A DNA stretch of 37,800 bases from Mesobacillus foraminis (GCF_004340465.1 NZ_SLVV01000010.1:1-37800), one strand, 5' to 3'. Shown: positions 1 through 9,205, numbered from the stretch's first letter. Notes: a model not told the origin generated them from the letters alone. Program-made: numbers and translations.

Positions 1-95
1 CGCACTCTTTAAATGGTGGCTGCTTCTAAGCCAACATCCTGGTTGTCTAAGCAACTCCACATCCTTTTCCACTTAACGTATACTTTGGGACCTTA
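1..95 (-). rRNA. 23S rRNA fragment, truncated at its 5' side
   Basis: Read on the minus strand, this stretch matches Bacillus 23S rRNA from the GGTCCCAAAGTATACG segment through the GTPase-associated (L11-binding) region to the motif ending AAAGAGTGCG, as far as I can compare from memory. The match stops abruptly after position 95: the rRNA would continue with GC, but the window has unrelated sequence. About the first thousand nucleotides of a 23S gene are therefore missing at this junction. The other side leaves the window, so its length is unknown. It may be a rRNA remnant, a recombination scar or an assembly junction. Confidence 0.85.
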
Positions 96-270
96 TCTCT
101 GAAAGTAAAAGATAATTGTATGAACCTGTTAAAGCAAGGGACCAGAAGGAGGTTAGGTTCATTGCGGTATCTTTTTGGAACTGCATTCCCCTGACTGGCC
201 AAAGACCCAAAAAAGTGATAGTCAGACAAAAAAGTACTATATGCAAATCTTATAAATTAAAAAATTGTCA
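96..270. other. Unassigned spacer with inverted repeats
   Basis: No convincing gene was found between the 23S rRNA piece and the first promoter. Inverted pairs are visible: TATCT/AGATA around 95-115 and ATGAACCT/AGGTTCAT around 120-162, so the transcript could fold. A 60-codon minus-strand reading frame crosses from here into the rRNA piece and is judged spurious. Confidence 0.4.
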
Positions 271-299
271 TTGATGTAAACGTTTGCTTTTTTTATAGT
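271..299 (+). promoter_or_regulatory. Sigma-A promoter with overlapping cre-like site
   Basis: TTGATG (271-276) and TATAGT (294-299) are separated by 17 nt, a good vegetative promoter. The spacer holds TGTAAACGTTTGCT (275-288), which differs from the CcpA cre consensus TGWAANCGNTNWCA at two positions. Its place between -35 and -10 would suit repression by CcpA, or by a LacI-type regulator that uses similar sites. The pectin operon start codon follows at 322. Confidence 0.6.
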
Positions 300-321
300 A
301 AAGGAAACTGGGAGGGATGTT

Positions 322-1467
322 ATGTCAAAGGGTAAAGTATGGCCTCCAGAATGGAAGCTGTACAAGGATCGTTATTCAGGAATTCAGATCAGGCAGCTAA
401 CGGACTATTCGGGACATAGTCATCATCTTTATTTTACGGAAAATGGCTGGTATGACGGCGGCAATAAAATTCTGTTTTGTTCTGACCGCGAAAATAAAAC
501 GAATTTATTCAGCATCGACCTTCGAACCGGAGAAATCACGCAACTTACAGATCATAGGAAGAGGTTCGATTCTCTGCCGGCTTGTCTACATCCTGATGGC
601 CACTATGCTTTTTTTCGCAGGAATGGCCAAATTATTCAGCTTCATCTGGATACATTGGCTGAAAGCATTCTCTACGAAGGGCCTGCTGGCTTTGTTGGGG
701 GGAATTTGAACTGCACTGCGGACGGAAAATATCTTATCACAACCTTGCAGGAAGATTTTTCAGAGAGACTGCATTTAGACTTGGGGAACGGCTACATAGG
801 GCATAGAGAATTAATGGAAGCCAAGCCAAAGGCCCAGATTCTTAAGATTTCAGTTGAAAATCAGGATGTCACGGCTGTACATGAAGACCATAACTTTATT
901 ACTCATATAAACACGTCTCCTGCTTTGCCAAATCTCGTTACGTTCTGCCATGAAGGACCTTGGCATCTTGTGGATCATCGCATTTGGGGGCTGGATTTAG
1001 CAACAGGAAAAGTGTGGAAAATACGCCCTCGGAAGGAATACCAAGAAAAAGTGGGCCATGAATACTGGCATCCCGATGGAATGCATATTGGCTACCATGG
1101 CTTTCGGCAAAATGGAACCGCTTTTTTTGGGAAGATCCGTTATGATAATGAAGCTGAACAAGAAGTAGAGTTTGCCTTTCGGAATTGGCATGCCCATTCT
1201 TACGGGTTTGAAAAGGTGGTTGTGGATGGCCGCGGATCACTTGATAAGATGATCATCTGGGAACAGGGGAATAACGGATTTTCAAACCCCAAAGTTTTAT
1301 GTGAACACCGGTGCAGTTTCCACGTCCAAAAGGTTCACGCACATCCCAGATTCAGTCCAGATGGAAGTGAATTGTTATTTACAAGTGACAAGAACGGTTA
1401 TGGAAATTTGTATCTGGTAGACATACCAGAGAATCCAGCTGCATTGCCAGATTTTATAATAGAATAA
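322..1467 (+). CDS. ogl: Oligogalacturonate lyase, PL22 family
   Basis: This 381-residue protein has no signal peptide and should cleave short oligogalacturonides by beta-elimination in the cytoplasm. The whole length looks like a beta-propeller with WD40/TolB-like repeats (SIDLRTGEITQLTD, FSPDGSELLFTSD). The opening GIQIRQLTDYSGHSHHLYFT is characteristic of PL22. The metal-binding pattern Q-x-x-H-x-H of characterised PL22 enzymes is present as Q336, H339 and H341, and further histidines occur in the YWHPDGMHIGYHG segment. GGGAGGG lies 7 nt before the ATG. It is the first gene of an operon whose next gene starts 13 nt after the stop. Family assignment is firm; unsaturated digalacturonate is the usual substrate in the family. 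Confidence 0.88.
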   Translation: MSKGKVWPPEWKLYKDRYSGIQIRQLTDYSGHSHHLYFTENGWYDGGNKILFCSDRENKTNLFSIDLRTGEITQLTDHRKRFDSLPACLHPDGHYAFFRRNGQIIQLHLDTLAESILYEGPAGFVGGNLNCTADGKYLITTLQEDFSERLHLDLGNGYIGHRELMEAKPKAQILKISVENQDVTAVHEDHNFITHINTSPALPNLVTFCHEGPWHLVDHRIWGLDLATGKVWKIRPRKEYQEKVGHEYWHPDGMHIGYHGFRQNGTAFFGKIRYDNEAEQEVEFAFRNWHAHSYGFEKVVVDGRGSLDKMIIWEQGNNGFSNPKVLCEHRCSFHVQKVHAHPRFSPDGSELLFTSDKNGYGNLYLVDIPENPAALPDFIIE

Positions 1468-1480
1468 TGGAGGTTATATT

Positions 1481-4400
1481 TTGTTTAATGTAAACGCTTT
1501 TAAAAATCCTCCGGCTGCTTACCGCATTCATCCCTTTTGGTTTTGGAATGGAGACATGGATGAGGCAGAAATCACCCACCAAATAAAAGAAATGGCCGAA
1601 AAAGGGGTGGGAGGCTTTTTTATTTGTCCCAGGCAGGGTCTTACGGTGCCCTACCTTTCACAAGAATGGTTCCAAAAGGTAAAATTTGCAACGGAGATCG
1701 CGAAAAGTTTTGAGATGGATGTCTGGCTGTATGATGAATATCCGTATCCCAGTGGAATGGCTGGAGGAGAAGTAACGCTGATTCATCCAGATGCGAAACA
1801 TTATACCCTCGAACATAGAAGCGAAAATGTGCAAGGGGGCGGGATATGCTCCATGGAGCTTCCCTGGGGCCGCGTTTTATCGGCCAAGGCGGTTCCGGTT
1901 GATCCGGAGACGGGAGAAAGAGTGTGGGAGGAATCCCTGGATTTAGAAAGCTATATAGGAAATGATCAGGTCGAACCGGTGTTTCAAAAAGCAGGGTTAA
2001 CGGCCTATAATCAGAAACGGTTCTTCACATACAAAACGGTTAAAGCCTTGAGGTGGACGGCGCCAGAAGGTTCCTGGGAAGTCCATTGTTTTCTTGAAGT
2101 GGAATTGAATGATTTTAAATATTACGGGACATTCGTTGACCCTTGTAATAAGGAAGCCATTAAGACGTTTATTGAGCTGACGCACGGACGGTATTCGAAG
2201 AGCCTTGGTGAAGAATTTGGAAAGACGGTAAAAGGAATCTTCTCGGATGAAACCGGCTTATTGGGAAGGATCCCCTGGTCGCCGAAGCTTCCGGAATTTT
2301 TCGAGCAGCAGCATGGTTACGATTTGAAAGAATATCTGTATGCGCTGGTTGCTGCCGAGGAAGAACAGACTGCGAAAGTCCGCTATGATTATTTTCAAGC
2401 CATTCATCTCCTGCTAAGGGAGTCGTACCATAAGCAAATCCATGACTGGTGTGAAGAGAACGGAATCCAGTATGTGGCAGAACTGCCTTCTGTCCGGATG
2501 GCTGCTCAGTCGTATGGCCACATACCCGGCGGTGACAGTGCTCATGAAAAGCTGGGACGATCATTAGACTGGATTCTGAATCGTTATACAACGAGCTTCA
2601 GGGCAAATCCGAAAATGGTCAGTTCATTGAGCAACCAGCTGGGAAGGGAACGGGCTTTGATTGAATGCTTCCACAGTGTAGGCTGGTCGATGACGCTTCA
2701 GGATGCGAAATGGATGCTGGACCGTCTGGCGGCGTTCTCCATTAATTTTTATAATTTCCACGCCTTCTTCTATACACTGGATGGACTGACAAAACACGAT
2801 GCACCTCCGTCCCAATTTTTACAGAATCCTTATTGGCAGCATTTTCGGACGCTGGGGGATTATGCTGGAAGACTGGGGTATGTGATGAGCTGCGGAATTC
2901 CGGAACGTTCGATTGCGGTGCTGGACCCAACCACAAGCTTATGGTCACATATGGGGAATCCGTTTCATGATTTCCAATACAGTGGGAAAGAGGATGGAGA
3001 AAAAGAGAAGCTTTTTAAGTTAAAAGCGGACTGGTCTGCCATTTGCAGGGAACTGCTGCTCCATCACAAAGGCTATGATCATCTGGATCCTGAAATCCTC
3101 AGCCAGGCAGAAATTTCAGATGGGAAAATTAAGATTGGCCATGGCAGCTACTCTGTCTTGATTCTGCCGCCCCTGTCGAACCTGGAAGAGGCCGCATGGA
3201 AGCAGGTGAAAACGTTCCTTGATCAAGGCGGAACGGTGATTGCAAACGGGTTGCTTCCATATGAAGTGATTGATACAAATACTTCAACAAGTCAAGCAAT
3301 ATTGGATGTCTTCGGGGCGGATGCCTCTGCAGTTTCTGATTATTGGAACGCGCCTGCCGGGCAGGATATCCTGGTAAAAGGGAAGCAGAAAGCGTATTTT
3401 ATTCCCTCGGGCGATTCCTCCCTTTTACTCAAATTAGTAGAAAATCATGTTGATGAGGAAATAACTTTTGCTTCTGCGAGCGGGAAGAAAAGCTTTTTAA
3501 CCGAGAAGCGGAGACTGTCTGATTCTTCCACCCTGATTTTCATGACCAACCAGGAAGAAGGAGAGCAGCAGGGTACTCTTTCGATTTCCTATCCTTGCGA
3601 GTTTCATAGGCTGAATTTACAAACCGGCGAGTCAGAGGCACTGGCTGCCGTGCGTTCAGGGAGAGGGTGGAAGCTTGAGTTGCATTTTGACTCCTTTCAG
3701 AGTGAGCTTGTTCAAATAAACCGGGCAGAGGAACCTTCTATTGAGCACAAAGGTCCTGAACCTTGGAAGTGGGAGATTGACTCAAAGGGGGACTGGGAGG
3801 TAAGGGCCCTTCAGGAAAATGCCATCCGCTTCGACACATTTGATATGGTGATTAACCCTAAAAATAATGAAACTGATGGAAGGTCAGTCGTAGGGGTTAA
3901 AACGTTTATCGACCAGTGTGCCGACCTTGAAAATGAACAAGCATTGCCTGTCGCTTTTCATCAGGTGTTCGGGACTCCGATGAAGGCTGGAATAAAGTAC
4001 CCTGTTGCATGTGTTTTTGAAAAGAAATTCTTTACTGACAAGCTTCCTGGGACGGCCTCCCTTTTGATGGATGAAGGAGCTGTTTTCGGTCCTTATCAAA
4101 TCTTACTAAATGGTCAATCCGTGGAAGGCTTTGAAAAACGGTTTGTCTATGATCACTCTAACCTTGTCTGTGATGTTCTGCCGCTGCTGAAAAAAGGGGA
4201 GAATCTCCTGCGGATTGAAGTGGAAGTGGAACACGATTGGGATGGGGTGGTGGATGCAGTTTATCTATTAGGAGATTTTGGGGTCGCTTTTAATGTGGAA
4301 GGGCATCCTGTCCTGACGGATGCTGCAGTACATTCAACTATTAAGCCGGGACCGTATGAAAGCTATCCATACTATGCAGGGACACTTTCTTTCACCCGCA

Positions 4401-4687
4401 GAATCAACCTGGAAAGAATGGCAGAGGAGGAAGATTTTGTCCTCCGTTTCACTGATCTTGATCCGGATGTTCACGATTGCATCGAGGTTCTTGTGAATGG
4501 ACAATCCCTCGGTGTCAGAGCTTGGACTCCATATGAGTGGGAGGGGAAATCATCTGTTCTCCATTCCGGAGAAAATCAGCTTGAAATCAAGGTCACCAAC
4601 ACGCTTATCGGGTTGCTGGAAGGAAAGTATTTTGATTACCGCGAGCATAAGCTGCATGAAGTGAGCAGTTTAAAGCTCAGGAAATAA
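1481..4687 (+). CDS. Large GH106-like glycoside hydrolase (alpha-L-rhamnosidase type)
   Basis: This 1068-residue protein without a signal peptide starts at TTG, with GGAGG 7 nt upstream. The N-terminal half looks like a TIM barrel of the GH106/rhamnosidase-like group (HPFWFWNGDMDEAEI at 18-32, EKGVGGFFICPRQGL, WLYDEYPYPSGMAGG). Acidic residues in FSDETGLLG and in the YVAELPS stretch are candidate catalytic groups. The C-terminal third has galactose-binding-like beta-sandwich segments (GPYQILLNGQSVEGF; CIEVLVNGQSLGVRAW). GH106 members remove alpha-L-rhamnose, which suits a neighbourhood of PL22, GH105 and GH4 enzymes acting on rhamnogalacturonan. The substrate is inferred from family and context only. 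It could be a related clan member with another specificity. Confidence 0.68.
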   Translation: MFNVNAFKNPPAAYRIHPFWFWNGDMDEAEITHQIKEMAEKGVGGFFICPRQGLTVPYLSQEWFQKVKFATEIAKSFEMDVWLYDEYPYPSGMAGGEVTLIHPDAKHYTLEHRSENVQGGGICSMELPWGRVLSAKAVPVDPETGERVWEESLDLESYIGNDQVEPVFQKAGLTAYNQKRFFTYKTVKALRWTAPEGSWEVHCFLEVELNDFKYYGTFVDPCNKEAIKTFIELTHGRYSKSLGEEFGKTVKGIFSDETGLLGRIPWSPKLPEFFEQQHGYDLKEYLYALVAAEEEQTAKVRYDYFQAIHLLLRESYHKQIHDWCEENGIQYVAELPSVRMAAQSYGHIPGGDSAHEKLGRSLDWILNRYTTSFRANPKMVSSLSNQLGRERALIECFHSVGWSMTLQDAKWMLDRLAAFSINFYNFHAFFYTLDGLTKHDAPPSQFLQNPYWQHFRTLGDYAGRLGYVMSCGIPERSIAVLDPTTSLWSHMGNPFHDFQYSGKEDGEKEKLFKLKADWSAICRELLLHHKGYDHLDPEILSQAEISDGKIKIGHGSYSVLILPPLSNLEEAAWKQVKTFLDQGGTVIANGLLPYEVIDTNTSTSQAILDVFGADASAVSDYWNAPAGQDILVKGKQKAYFIPSGDSSLLLKLVENHVDEEITFASASGKKSFLTEKRRLSDSSTLIFMTNQEEGEQQGTLSISYPCEFHRLNLQTGESEALAAVRSGRGWKLELHFDSFQSELVQINRAEEPSIEHKGPEPWKWEIDSKGDWEVRALQENAIRFDTFDMVINPKNNETDGRSVVGVKTFIDQCADLENEQALPVAFHQVFGTPMKAGIKYPVACVFEKKFFTDKLPGTASLLMDEGAVFGPYQILLNGQSVEGFEKRFVYDHSNLVCDVLPLLKKGENLLRIEVEVEHDWDGVVDAVYLLGDFGVAFNVEGHPVLTDAAVHSTIKPGPYESYPYYAGTLSFTRRINLERMAEEEDFVLRFTDLDPDVHDCIEVLVNGQSLGVRAWTPYEWEGKSSVLHSGENQLEIKVTNTLIGLLEGKYFDYREHKLHEVSSLKLRK

Positions 4688-4708
4688 TGACGAAAGGGGA
4701 GGGTTCGA

Positions 4709-6886
4709 TTGTCAGCCTATTTTCATAGGAACGACAGTATTTTCTCAAAGGTAAATCACCAGATTGAGAGTGTCCTAGCTACAATTTCAGATCGGTATAT
4801 CGGGAGTAACCCGCCGCATCCGATCACCTTCAGGGCTTTCTGTAAAAGCGGGTTTCTTCGCGGAAGTGACTACAGATATCTCATGAACCTGGATGAAAGA
4901 TATCCGGATGCCCAAAATGGTCAAATCGTCTATGCCTGGGCGAAGCTATGGAGCGATGAACCAAAGGACATAGCGCTGGCGTTAAATTGTTTCGGACCGG
5001 CCCGTTTATTCCTAAATCAAGAGCTGGCGTTCAGATCAAGTATTGTCGATGAAACGGATCCGAATCGTAAAACCCATATTCGGGTGGCTCTAAAAAAAGG
5101 CTGGAATCATTTTGTTCTGCAATTTATGAAAACGCCTTCCGGATTTGGCGGAATCTTTGGAACCGGATCGTTTAAACGGTATCCGATGCATTTTTTAGCA
5201 CCGTCTGCAGAAAGAGAAGGCCAGGAAGGCTGGATCTATTCCGGCCTCCAGGAGTCCGAGCTGGAAAACCTGCCTGGAGAAGGAACCAGCGAGGCAGGAA
5301 CGGAGTTAAAATGGCTTCCAAATCTTAAATGGGACTCTGATGAATTCCAGTTAACCCGCCTTTTTGGGAGTGAAGAAAACAGACAGGCCATTGCCTGGTC
5401 CAAGCTTGTCTGCCATAGACCAGGAACGCAGACCTATGTGCTGAAAGGCGAGCATAAAGGAGAAATGGAGCTGTTTGTAAACGGAAATAGTGTTTACCGC
5501 TCGGCTGAAGGACAGGTGTTCCAGGTGCCGGTTGATCTTCCATATGGTGAATATGATGTTTTGGTGAAAAGCATCTGCCATGGCAGTGACTGGGGTTTTC
5601 AATTGGAAGGGAATGAATTCACCCTTCCTGTGCCTGTTGAGGGGGTTAATGATGTCTGGCTTTATGGAGGCACCTTTCCAGCAGCCTCAGTGCTTCCACT
5701 TGAGGACATGCTGAGACTTGATACGCTGCTTGAAACGGATAAAGGCCCAACTTACTGGCGGGTGGATTGCCCGGATACATGGGTAAGGCCTTATCTGGAA
5801 AATTCTCTATTCGGAAAATGGGATTATCCGCTGGGGGTCACGTTGTATGGACTCCTGCAGACGGGGAAAGAGTTAAGGCGGCAGGACATCATCGACTATG
5901 CTCTAAAACATATTGAAATCTGCACCTCGTTTTACAAGTATTCTCTATGGGATCGAGAGCAGTATGGAGCAGCAGGAATCAACACCCAGTTATCGGCGAT
6001 TGACAGTCTTGATGACTGCGGATCATTTGGGGCTACAATGCTGCTGGCCAATCAGATCGGTCCGCTAAGAGGCGCGATGGATGCAGCCGAAGATGTTGCC
6101 CATTATATCAGCAGCAAACAAGACAGGCTGCCGGACAATGTCCTGTACCGAAGATTTGGTTCGGTTGATTTTATGAAGGATACCATCTGGTGTGATGACC
6201 TTTATATGAGCACTCCATTCCTATGCCGATATTATGAGGAAACCGGGGAACGTGCTTACCTTGATGATGCCGTTAACCAATTTTTACGCTACCGGGAGTA
6301 TTTGTTTATCCCAGAGCTTAATATCATGTCGCATGTCTATGATTTTAAATTTAATACAGCAACAGAAGTGGCCTGGGGCCGCGGAAATGGCTGGGTCCTG
6401 TTTTCCCTTTCTGAATTGCTTGCGGTGCTGCCGGAGGATCATGAACAGCGTGAGGATCTCTTGGACTTTTTCAGGGAGCTTTCGAAAGGATATTTGGACC
6501 TTCAGGGCGAAAATGGTTTATGGCACCAGGTGTTAAACGACCATGAATCGTATGAAGAAACATCATGCACCTCCATGTTCATCTACGCATTTGCAAGAGG
6601 AATCCGAAGCGGCTGGCTGTCTGAACACGAGCCTTATATTCAGTCTGTCTTCCGCGGTTTTGAGGGACTCTCAAAGGCGGGGATCGATAAACAGGGGAAT
6701 GTCTATGGCGTCTGCCAGGGATCAGGCTACGCTTTTACAAAGGATTATTATAAGCATGATCTTACGTGGATATTGAATGATACACATGGAATCGGGATTG
6801 TTTTGCTCGCGGGCATTGAAACGCTAAAGCTTAAAAACTGGCTGGTTCAAGCAAACTATTCAAATCAAAGGAGGAGCTTAGTATGA
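4709..6886 (+). CDS. GH105 unsaturated uronyl hydrolase with extra N-terminal domain
   Basis: This protein has 725 residues, about twice the usual GH105 length of 350-380. The C-terminal half (about 340-710) is an alpha/alpha-barrel like YteR/YesR: DTIWCDDLYMSTPFL contains D496, the likely catalytic Asp, and WGRGNGW and the HDLTWILNDTHG region are typical. Such enzymes hydrate and cleave the 4,5-unsaturated sugar left by lyases, which fits the PL22 gene in the operon. The first 330 residues look like beta-sandwich segments (WNHFVLQFMKTPSG, KGEMELFVNGNSVYRS) that may bind sugar. It starts at TTG with AAAGGGGAGGG upstream, and its stop overlaps the next start (ATGA). There is no signal peptide, so it should be cytoplasmic. 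Confidence 0.82.
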   Translation: MSAYFHRNDSIFSKVNHQIESVLATISDRYIGSNPPHPITFRAFCKSGFLRGSDYRYLMNLDERYPDAQNGQIVYAWAKLWSDEPKDIALALNCFGPARLFLNQELAFRSSIVDETDPNRKTHIRVALKKGWNHFVLQFMKTPSGFGGIFGTGSFKRYPMHFLAPSAEREGQEGWIYSGLQESELENLPGEGTSEAGTELKWLPNLKWDSDEFQLTRLFGSEENRQAIAWSKLVCHRPGTQTYVLKGEHKGEMELFVNGNSVYRSAEGQVFQVPVDLPYGEYDVLVKSICHGSDWGFQLEGNEFTLPVPVEGVNDVWLYGGTFPAASVLPLEDMLRLDTLLETDKGPTYWRVDCPDTWVRPYLENSLFGKWDYPLGVTLYGLLQTGKELRRQDIIDYALKHIEICTSFYKYSLWDREQYGAAGINTQLSAIDSLDDCGSFGATMLLANQIGPLRGAMDAAEDVAHYISSKQDRLPDNVLYRRFGSVDFMKDTIWCDDLYMSTPFLCRYYEETGERAYLDDAVNQFLRYREYLFIPELNIMSHVYDFKFNTATEVAWGRGNGWVLFSLSELLAVLPEDHEQREDLLDFFRELSKGYLDLQGENGLWHQVLNDHESYEETSCTSMFIYAFARGIRSGWLSEHEPYIQSVFRGFEGLSKAGIDKQGNVYGVCQGSGYAFTKDYYKHDLTWILNDTHGIGIVLLAGIETLKLKNWLVQANYSNQRRSLV

Positions 6887-8289
6887 ATCTTGAAAATCAA
6901 AGAAAAAATGTTCAAATTGCCTATATTGGAGGCGGATCGCGCGGCTGGGCCTGGGGATTGATGAGTGACCTTGCTGTGGAGCAGAGCATTTCCGGGACTG
7001 TTAAGCTGTACGATGTTAATTACGAGGCTGCAAAGCAAAATGAAAGAATCGGAAATGGACTGCGAGATAGGGAGGATGTTGTCGGCGAGTGGGATTATGA
7101 GGCTGTTCCCACGTTAAAAGAAGCATTGACGGGCGCTGATTTTGTCATCATCTCCATACTCCCGGGTACCTTTCAGGAAATGAAGTCCGATGTCCATACC
7201 CCGGAGGAATACGGAATCTACCAATCTGTAGGCGATACCGTTGGGCCGGGCGGAATGGTCAGGGCCTTAAGGACGATTCCGTTATTTGTGGAAATTGCCA
7301 AGGAAATCAGGGAGCATTCACCGAATGCCTGGGTCATCAACTATACCAATCCGATGAGCCTGTGTACAAGGACTCTCTATGAAGTGTTTCCGGAAATAAA
7401 GGCATTTGGCTGCTGCCACGAGGTTTTTGGAACACAAAAACTCCTTGCCATGATGCTCGAAGACATGGAAGGCATCGAGAATGTTCAGCGCAGCGACATT
7501 AAAGTCAATGTTCTTGGCATCAATCATTTTACATGGCTCGACCAGGCTGCTTATAAAAATATTGATTTGATTCCTCTGTATCAGAAATTTGTTGATAAAT
7601 ACTATGTTTCCGGGTTTGAAGGAAAAAAAGAAGGGCATTGGATGAACGATCACTTTGCCTCCGCACAAAGAGTCAAATTCGATCTGTTTAAAAAGTTCGG
7701 TCTCATTGCCGCTGCCGGTGACCGTCACTTGGCGGAATTTATGCCGAATACCTGGTATTTAAAAGACCGCGAAAAAGTGAAGGAATGGAAATTCGGGCTG
7801 ACCCCTGTGGACTGGAGGATCCAAAAAGGCAAGGAACTTCATGAAAAAGGGAAGCGTCTTGCTCAAGGCGAGGAGTCCTTTGTCCTCAGGCCAACGGGTG
7901 AGGAAGGGGTTCTCATGATTAAGGCTCTACTTGGGCTTGGCGATATTGTGTCAAATGTCAATCTCCCGAATCTCGGTCAAATGGAAGGTGTGCCGCAAAA
8001 TTCGGTGGTCGAAACCAATGCCGTTTTTGGCCACAACTCTGTGCAGCCTATTGTGTCAGGCGGGTTGCCGGCACCAATCAATAATATGGTGCTGCGCCAT
8101 ATCCATATCCAGGAAATGACACTGAGGGCAGCGATTGACTGTGACAGAGAGCTTGCTTTAAGAGCCTTTACTCAAGATCCGCTGTTAAGCACGTTGTCAC
8201 CTGAGGAAGCAGAAGAGCTCTTTGAGAAGATGCTGTTCAATACAAAAAGCTATTTGCCAGGGTGGGAATTTGAGGCGGTAAAGCAGTAA
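6883..8289 (+). CDS. lplD: GH4 alpha-galacturonidase (LplD type)
   Basis: This 468-residue NAD- and metal-dependent GH4 enzyme should release galacturonic acid from alpha-linked di- and oligosaccharides. The Rossmann start is IAYIGGGSRGWAWG (12-25). The motif CHEV is present at C178-V181, which marks the alpha-galacturonidase branch rather than alpha-glucosidases or alpha-galactosidases. INYTNPMSL and GINHFTWL are other conserved GH4 segments. The start overlaps the previous stop by 4 nt, implying coupled translation. GGAGGAG lies just upstream inside the previous gene. The product should be cytoplasmic and complete the breakdown of rhamnogalacturonan oligomers. A strong hairpin follows the stop. 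Confidence 0.9.
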   Translation: MNLENQRKNVQIAYIGGGSRGWAWGLMSDLAVEQSISGTVKLYDVNYEAAKQNERIGNGLRDREDVVGEWDYEAVPTLKEALTGADFVIISILPGTFQEMKSDVHTPEEYGIYQSVGDTVGPGGMVRALRTIPLFVEIAKEIREHSPNAWVINYTNPMSLCTRTLYEVFPEIKAFGCCHEVFGTQKLLAMMLEDMEGIENVQRSDIKVNVLGINHFTWLDQAAYKNIDLIPLYQKFVDKYYVSGFEGKKEGHWMNDHFASAQRVKFDLFKKFGLIAAAGDRHLAEFMPNTWYLKDREKVKEWKFGLTPVDWRIQKGKELHEKGKRLAQGEESFVLRPTGEEGVLMIKALLGLGDIVSNVNLPNLGQMEGVPQNSVVETNAVFGHNSVQPIVSGGLPAPINNMVLRHIHIQEMTLRAAIDCDRELALRAFTQDPLLSTLSPEEAEELFEKMLFNTKSYLPGWEFEAVKQ

Positions 8290-8296
8290 GTTCAAT

Positions 8297-8332
8297 GAAC
8301 TGTCCGTGCAGTGCATAGCTGCACGGGAGTTC
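8297..8332 (+). promoter_or_regulatory. Intercistronic hairpin
   Basis: CCGTGCAG (8304-8311) pairs with CTGCACGG (8319-8326) around a 7-nt loop. GAACT (8297-8301) and AGTTC (8328-8332) extend the stem beyond a small bulge. No proper T-run follows, so it is more likely an mRNA processing or stability element, or a weak attenuator, than a full terminator. It separates the GH4 gene from the deacetylase gene. Confidence 0.6.
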
Positions 8333-8371
8333 TTCGATTTGGCAAGGAAACTATTAAACGAGGTGAATCTG

Positions 8372-9205
8372 ATGCCCAAAGTGGTGATGACCTTTCCAGA
8401 AGGAAAGTATAAAGTACTGACAATGAGCTATGATGATGGAAGAGCTGCCGACAGACGGCTTGTGGATATTTTTAACAGCAATGGAATCAAGGGGACTTTT
8501 CATATTAATTCCGGCCTTTTTGGGACCGGAGACCGCATTCCGGAAAATGAAGTGGCCGAGCTTTATGAAGGACACGAAATTTCTGCGCATACGCTGACAC
8601 ACCCAACCATTGCAAGGTCACCTAAAGAACAGCTGGTGCATGAAGTAATGGAAGACCGCAAAAACCTGGAAAAGATAGCGGGATACACAGTCAGGGGCAT
8701 GTCCTATCCGAACGGTTCTTATAATACGTACATAAAAGAGATACTGCCTTATTTGGGAATCGAATACTCCAGAACGGTGAACAGCACCGGAAATTTTTCC
8801 ATTCCTGACGACTTTTTGGAATGGAATCCAACCTGCCATCACAACAAGGGTTTAATGAAGCTGGCTGACAACTTTGTACAGCTTCATAAAAAGCAGTATT
8901 TATATATGATGTATGTTTGGGGACACAGCTACGAGTTTGACAACGACCAAAACTGGGACGTCATTGAAACCTTCTGCGAGTATATCGGGAACCGCGGGGA
9001 TATCTGGTATGCTACGAATATCGAAATCATTGATTATATAAACGCATTCCGGAGCCTCAAGTTTGCGGCAGACAGCCAGTTTGTCTATAACCCTTCAGCC
9101 TTGTCGGTATGGCTAAGTGTGGATGAGAAAATTGTTGAAGTAAAAGGCGGGGCGCAGGTTTGTTTGGCTGAGGAAGAAGGCGCTGTAATTGGGCTCGAAC
9201 CGTAA
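8372..9205 (+). CDS. Polysaccharide deacetylase-like protein (NodB/CE4 fold)
   Basis: This 277-residue protein has a NodB-homology domain: TMSYDDGRAADRRL carries the DD pair of motif 1, and SAHTLTHPTI carries the His-x-x-x-His metal pair of motif 2. The usual motif 3 (RxPY) appears replaced by RGMSYPNGSY, so activity and substrate are uncertain. No signal peptide is seen, so it may act on imported acetylated oligosaccharides. The ATG at 8372 is chosen because GAGGTG lies 6 nt upstream; an upstream in-frame ATG at 8306 would run through the hairpin and has no good ribosome site. The reading frame stays open for 22 more codons after the stop, with protein-like content, so the C-terminus may have been shortened. 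Confidence 0.75.
   Translation: MPKVVMTFPEGKYKVLTMSYDDGRAADRRLVDIFNSNGIKGTFHINSGLFGTGDRIPENEVAELYEGHEISAHTLTHPTIARSPKEQLVHEVMEDRKNLEKIAGYTVRGMSYPNGSYNTYIKEILPYLGIEYSRTVNSTGNFSIPDDFLEWNPTCHHNKGLMKLADNFVQLHKKQYLYMMYVWGHSYEFDNDQNWDVIETFCEYIGNRGDIWYATNIEIIDYINAFRSLKFAADSQFVYNPSALSVWLSVDEKIVEVKGGAQVCLAEEEGAVIGLEP

Noticed and set aside
47-229. Minus-strand frame of 60 codons at the left edge
   Set aside because: It overlaps the 23S rRNA fragment and has no ribosome site; a chance frame.
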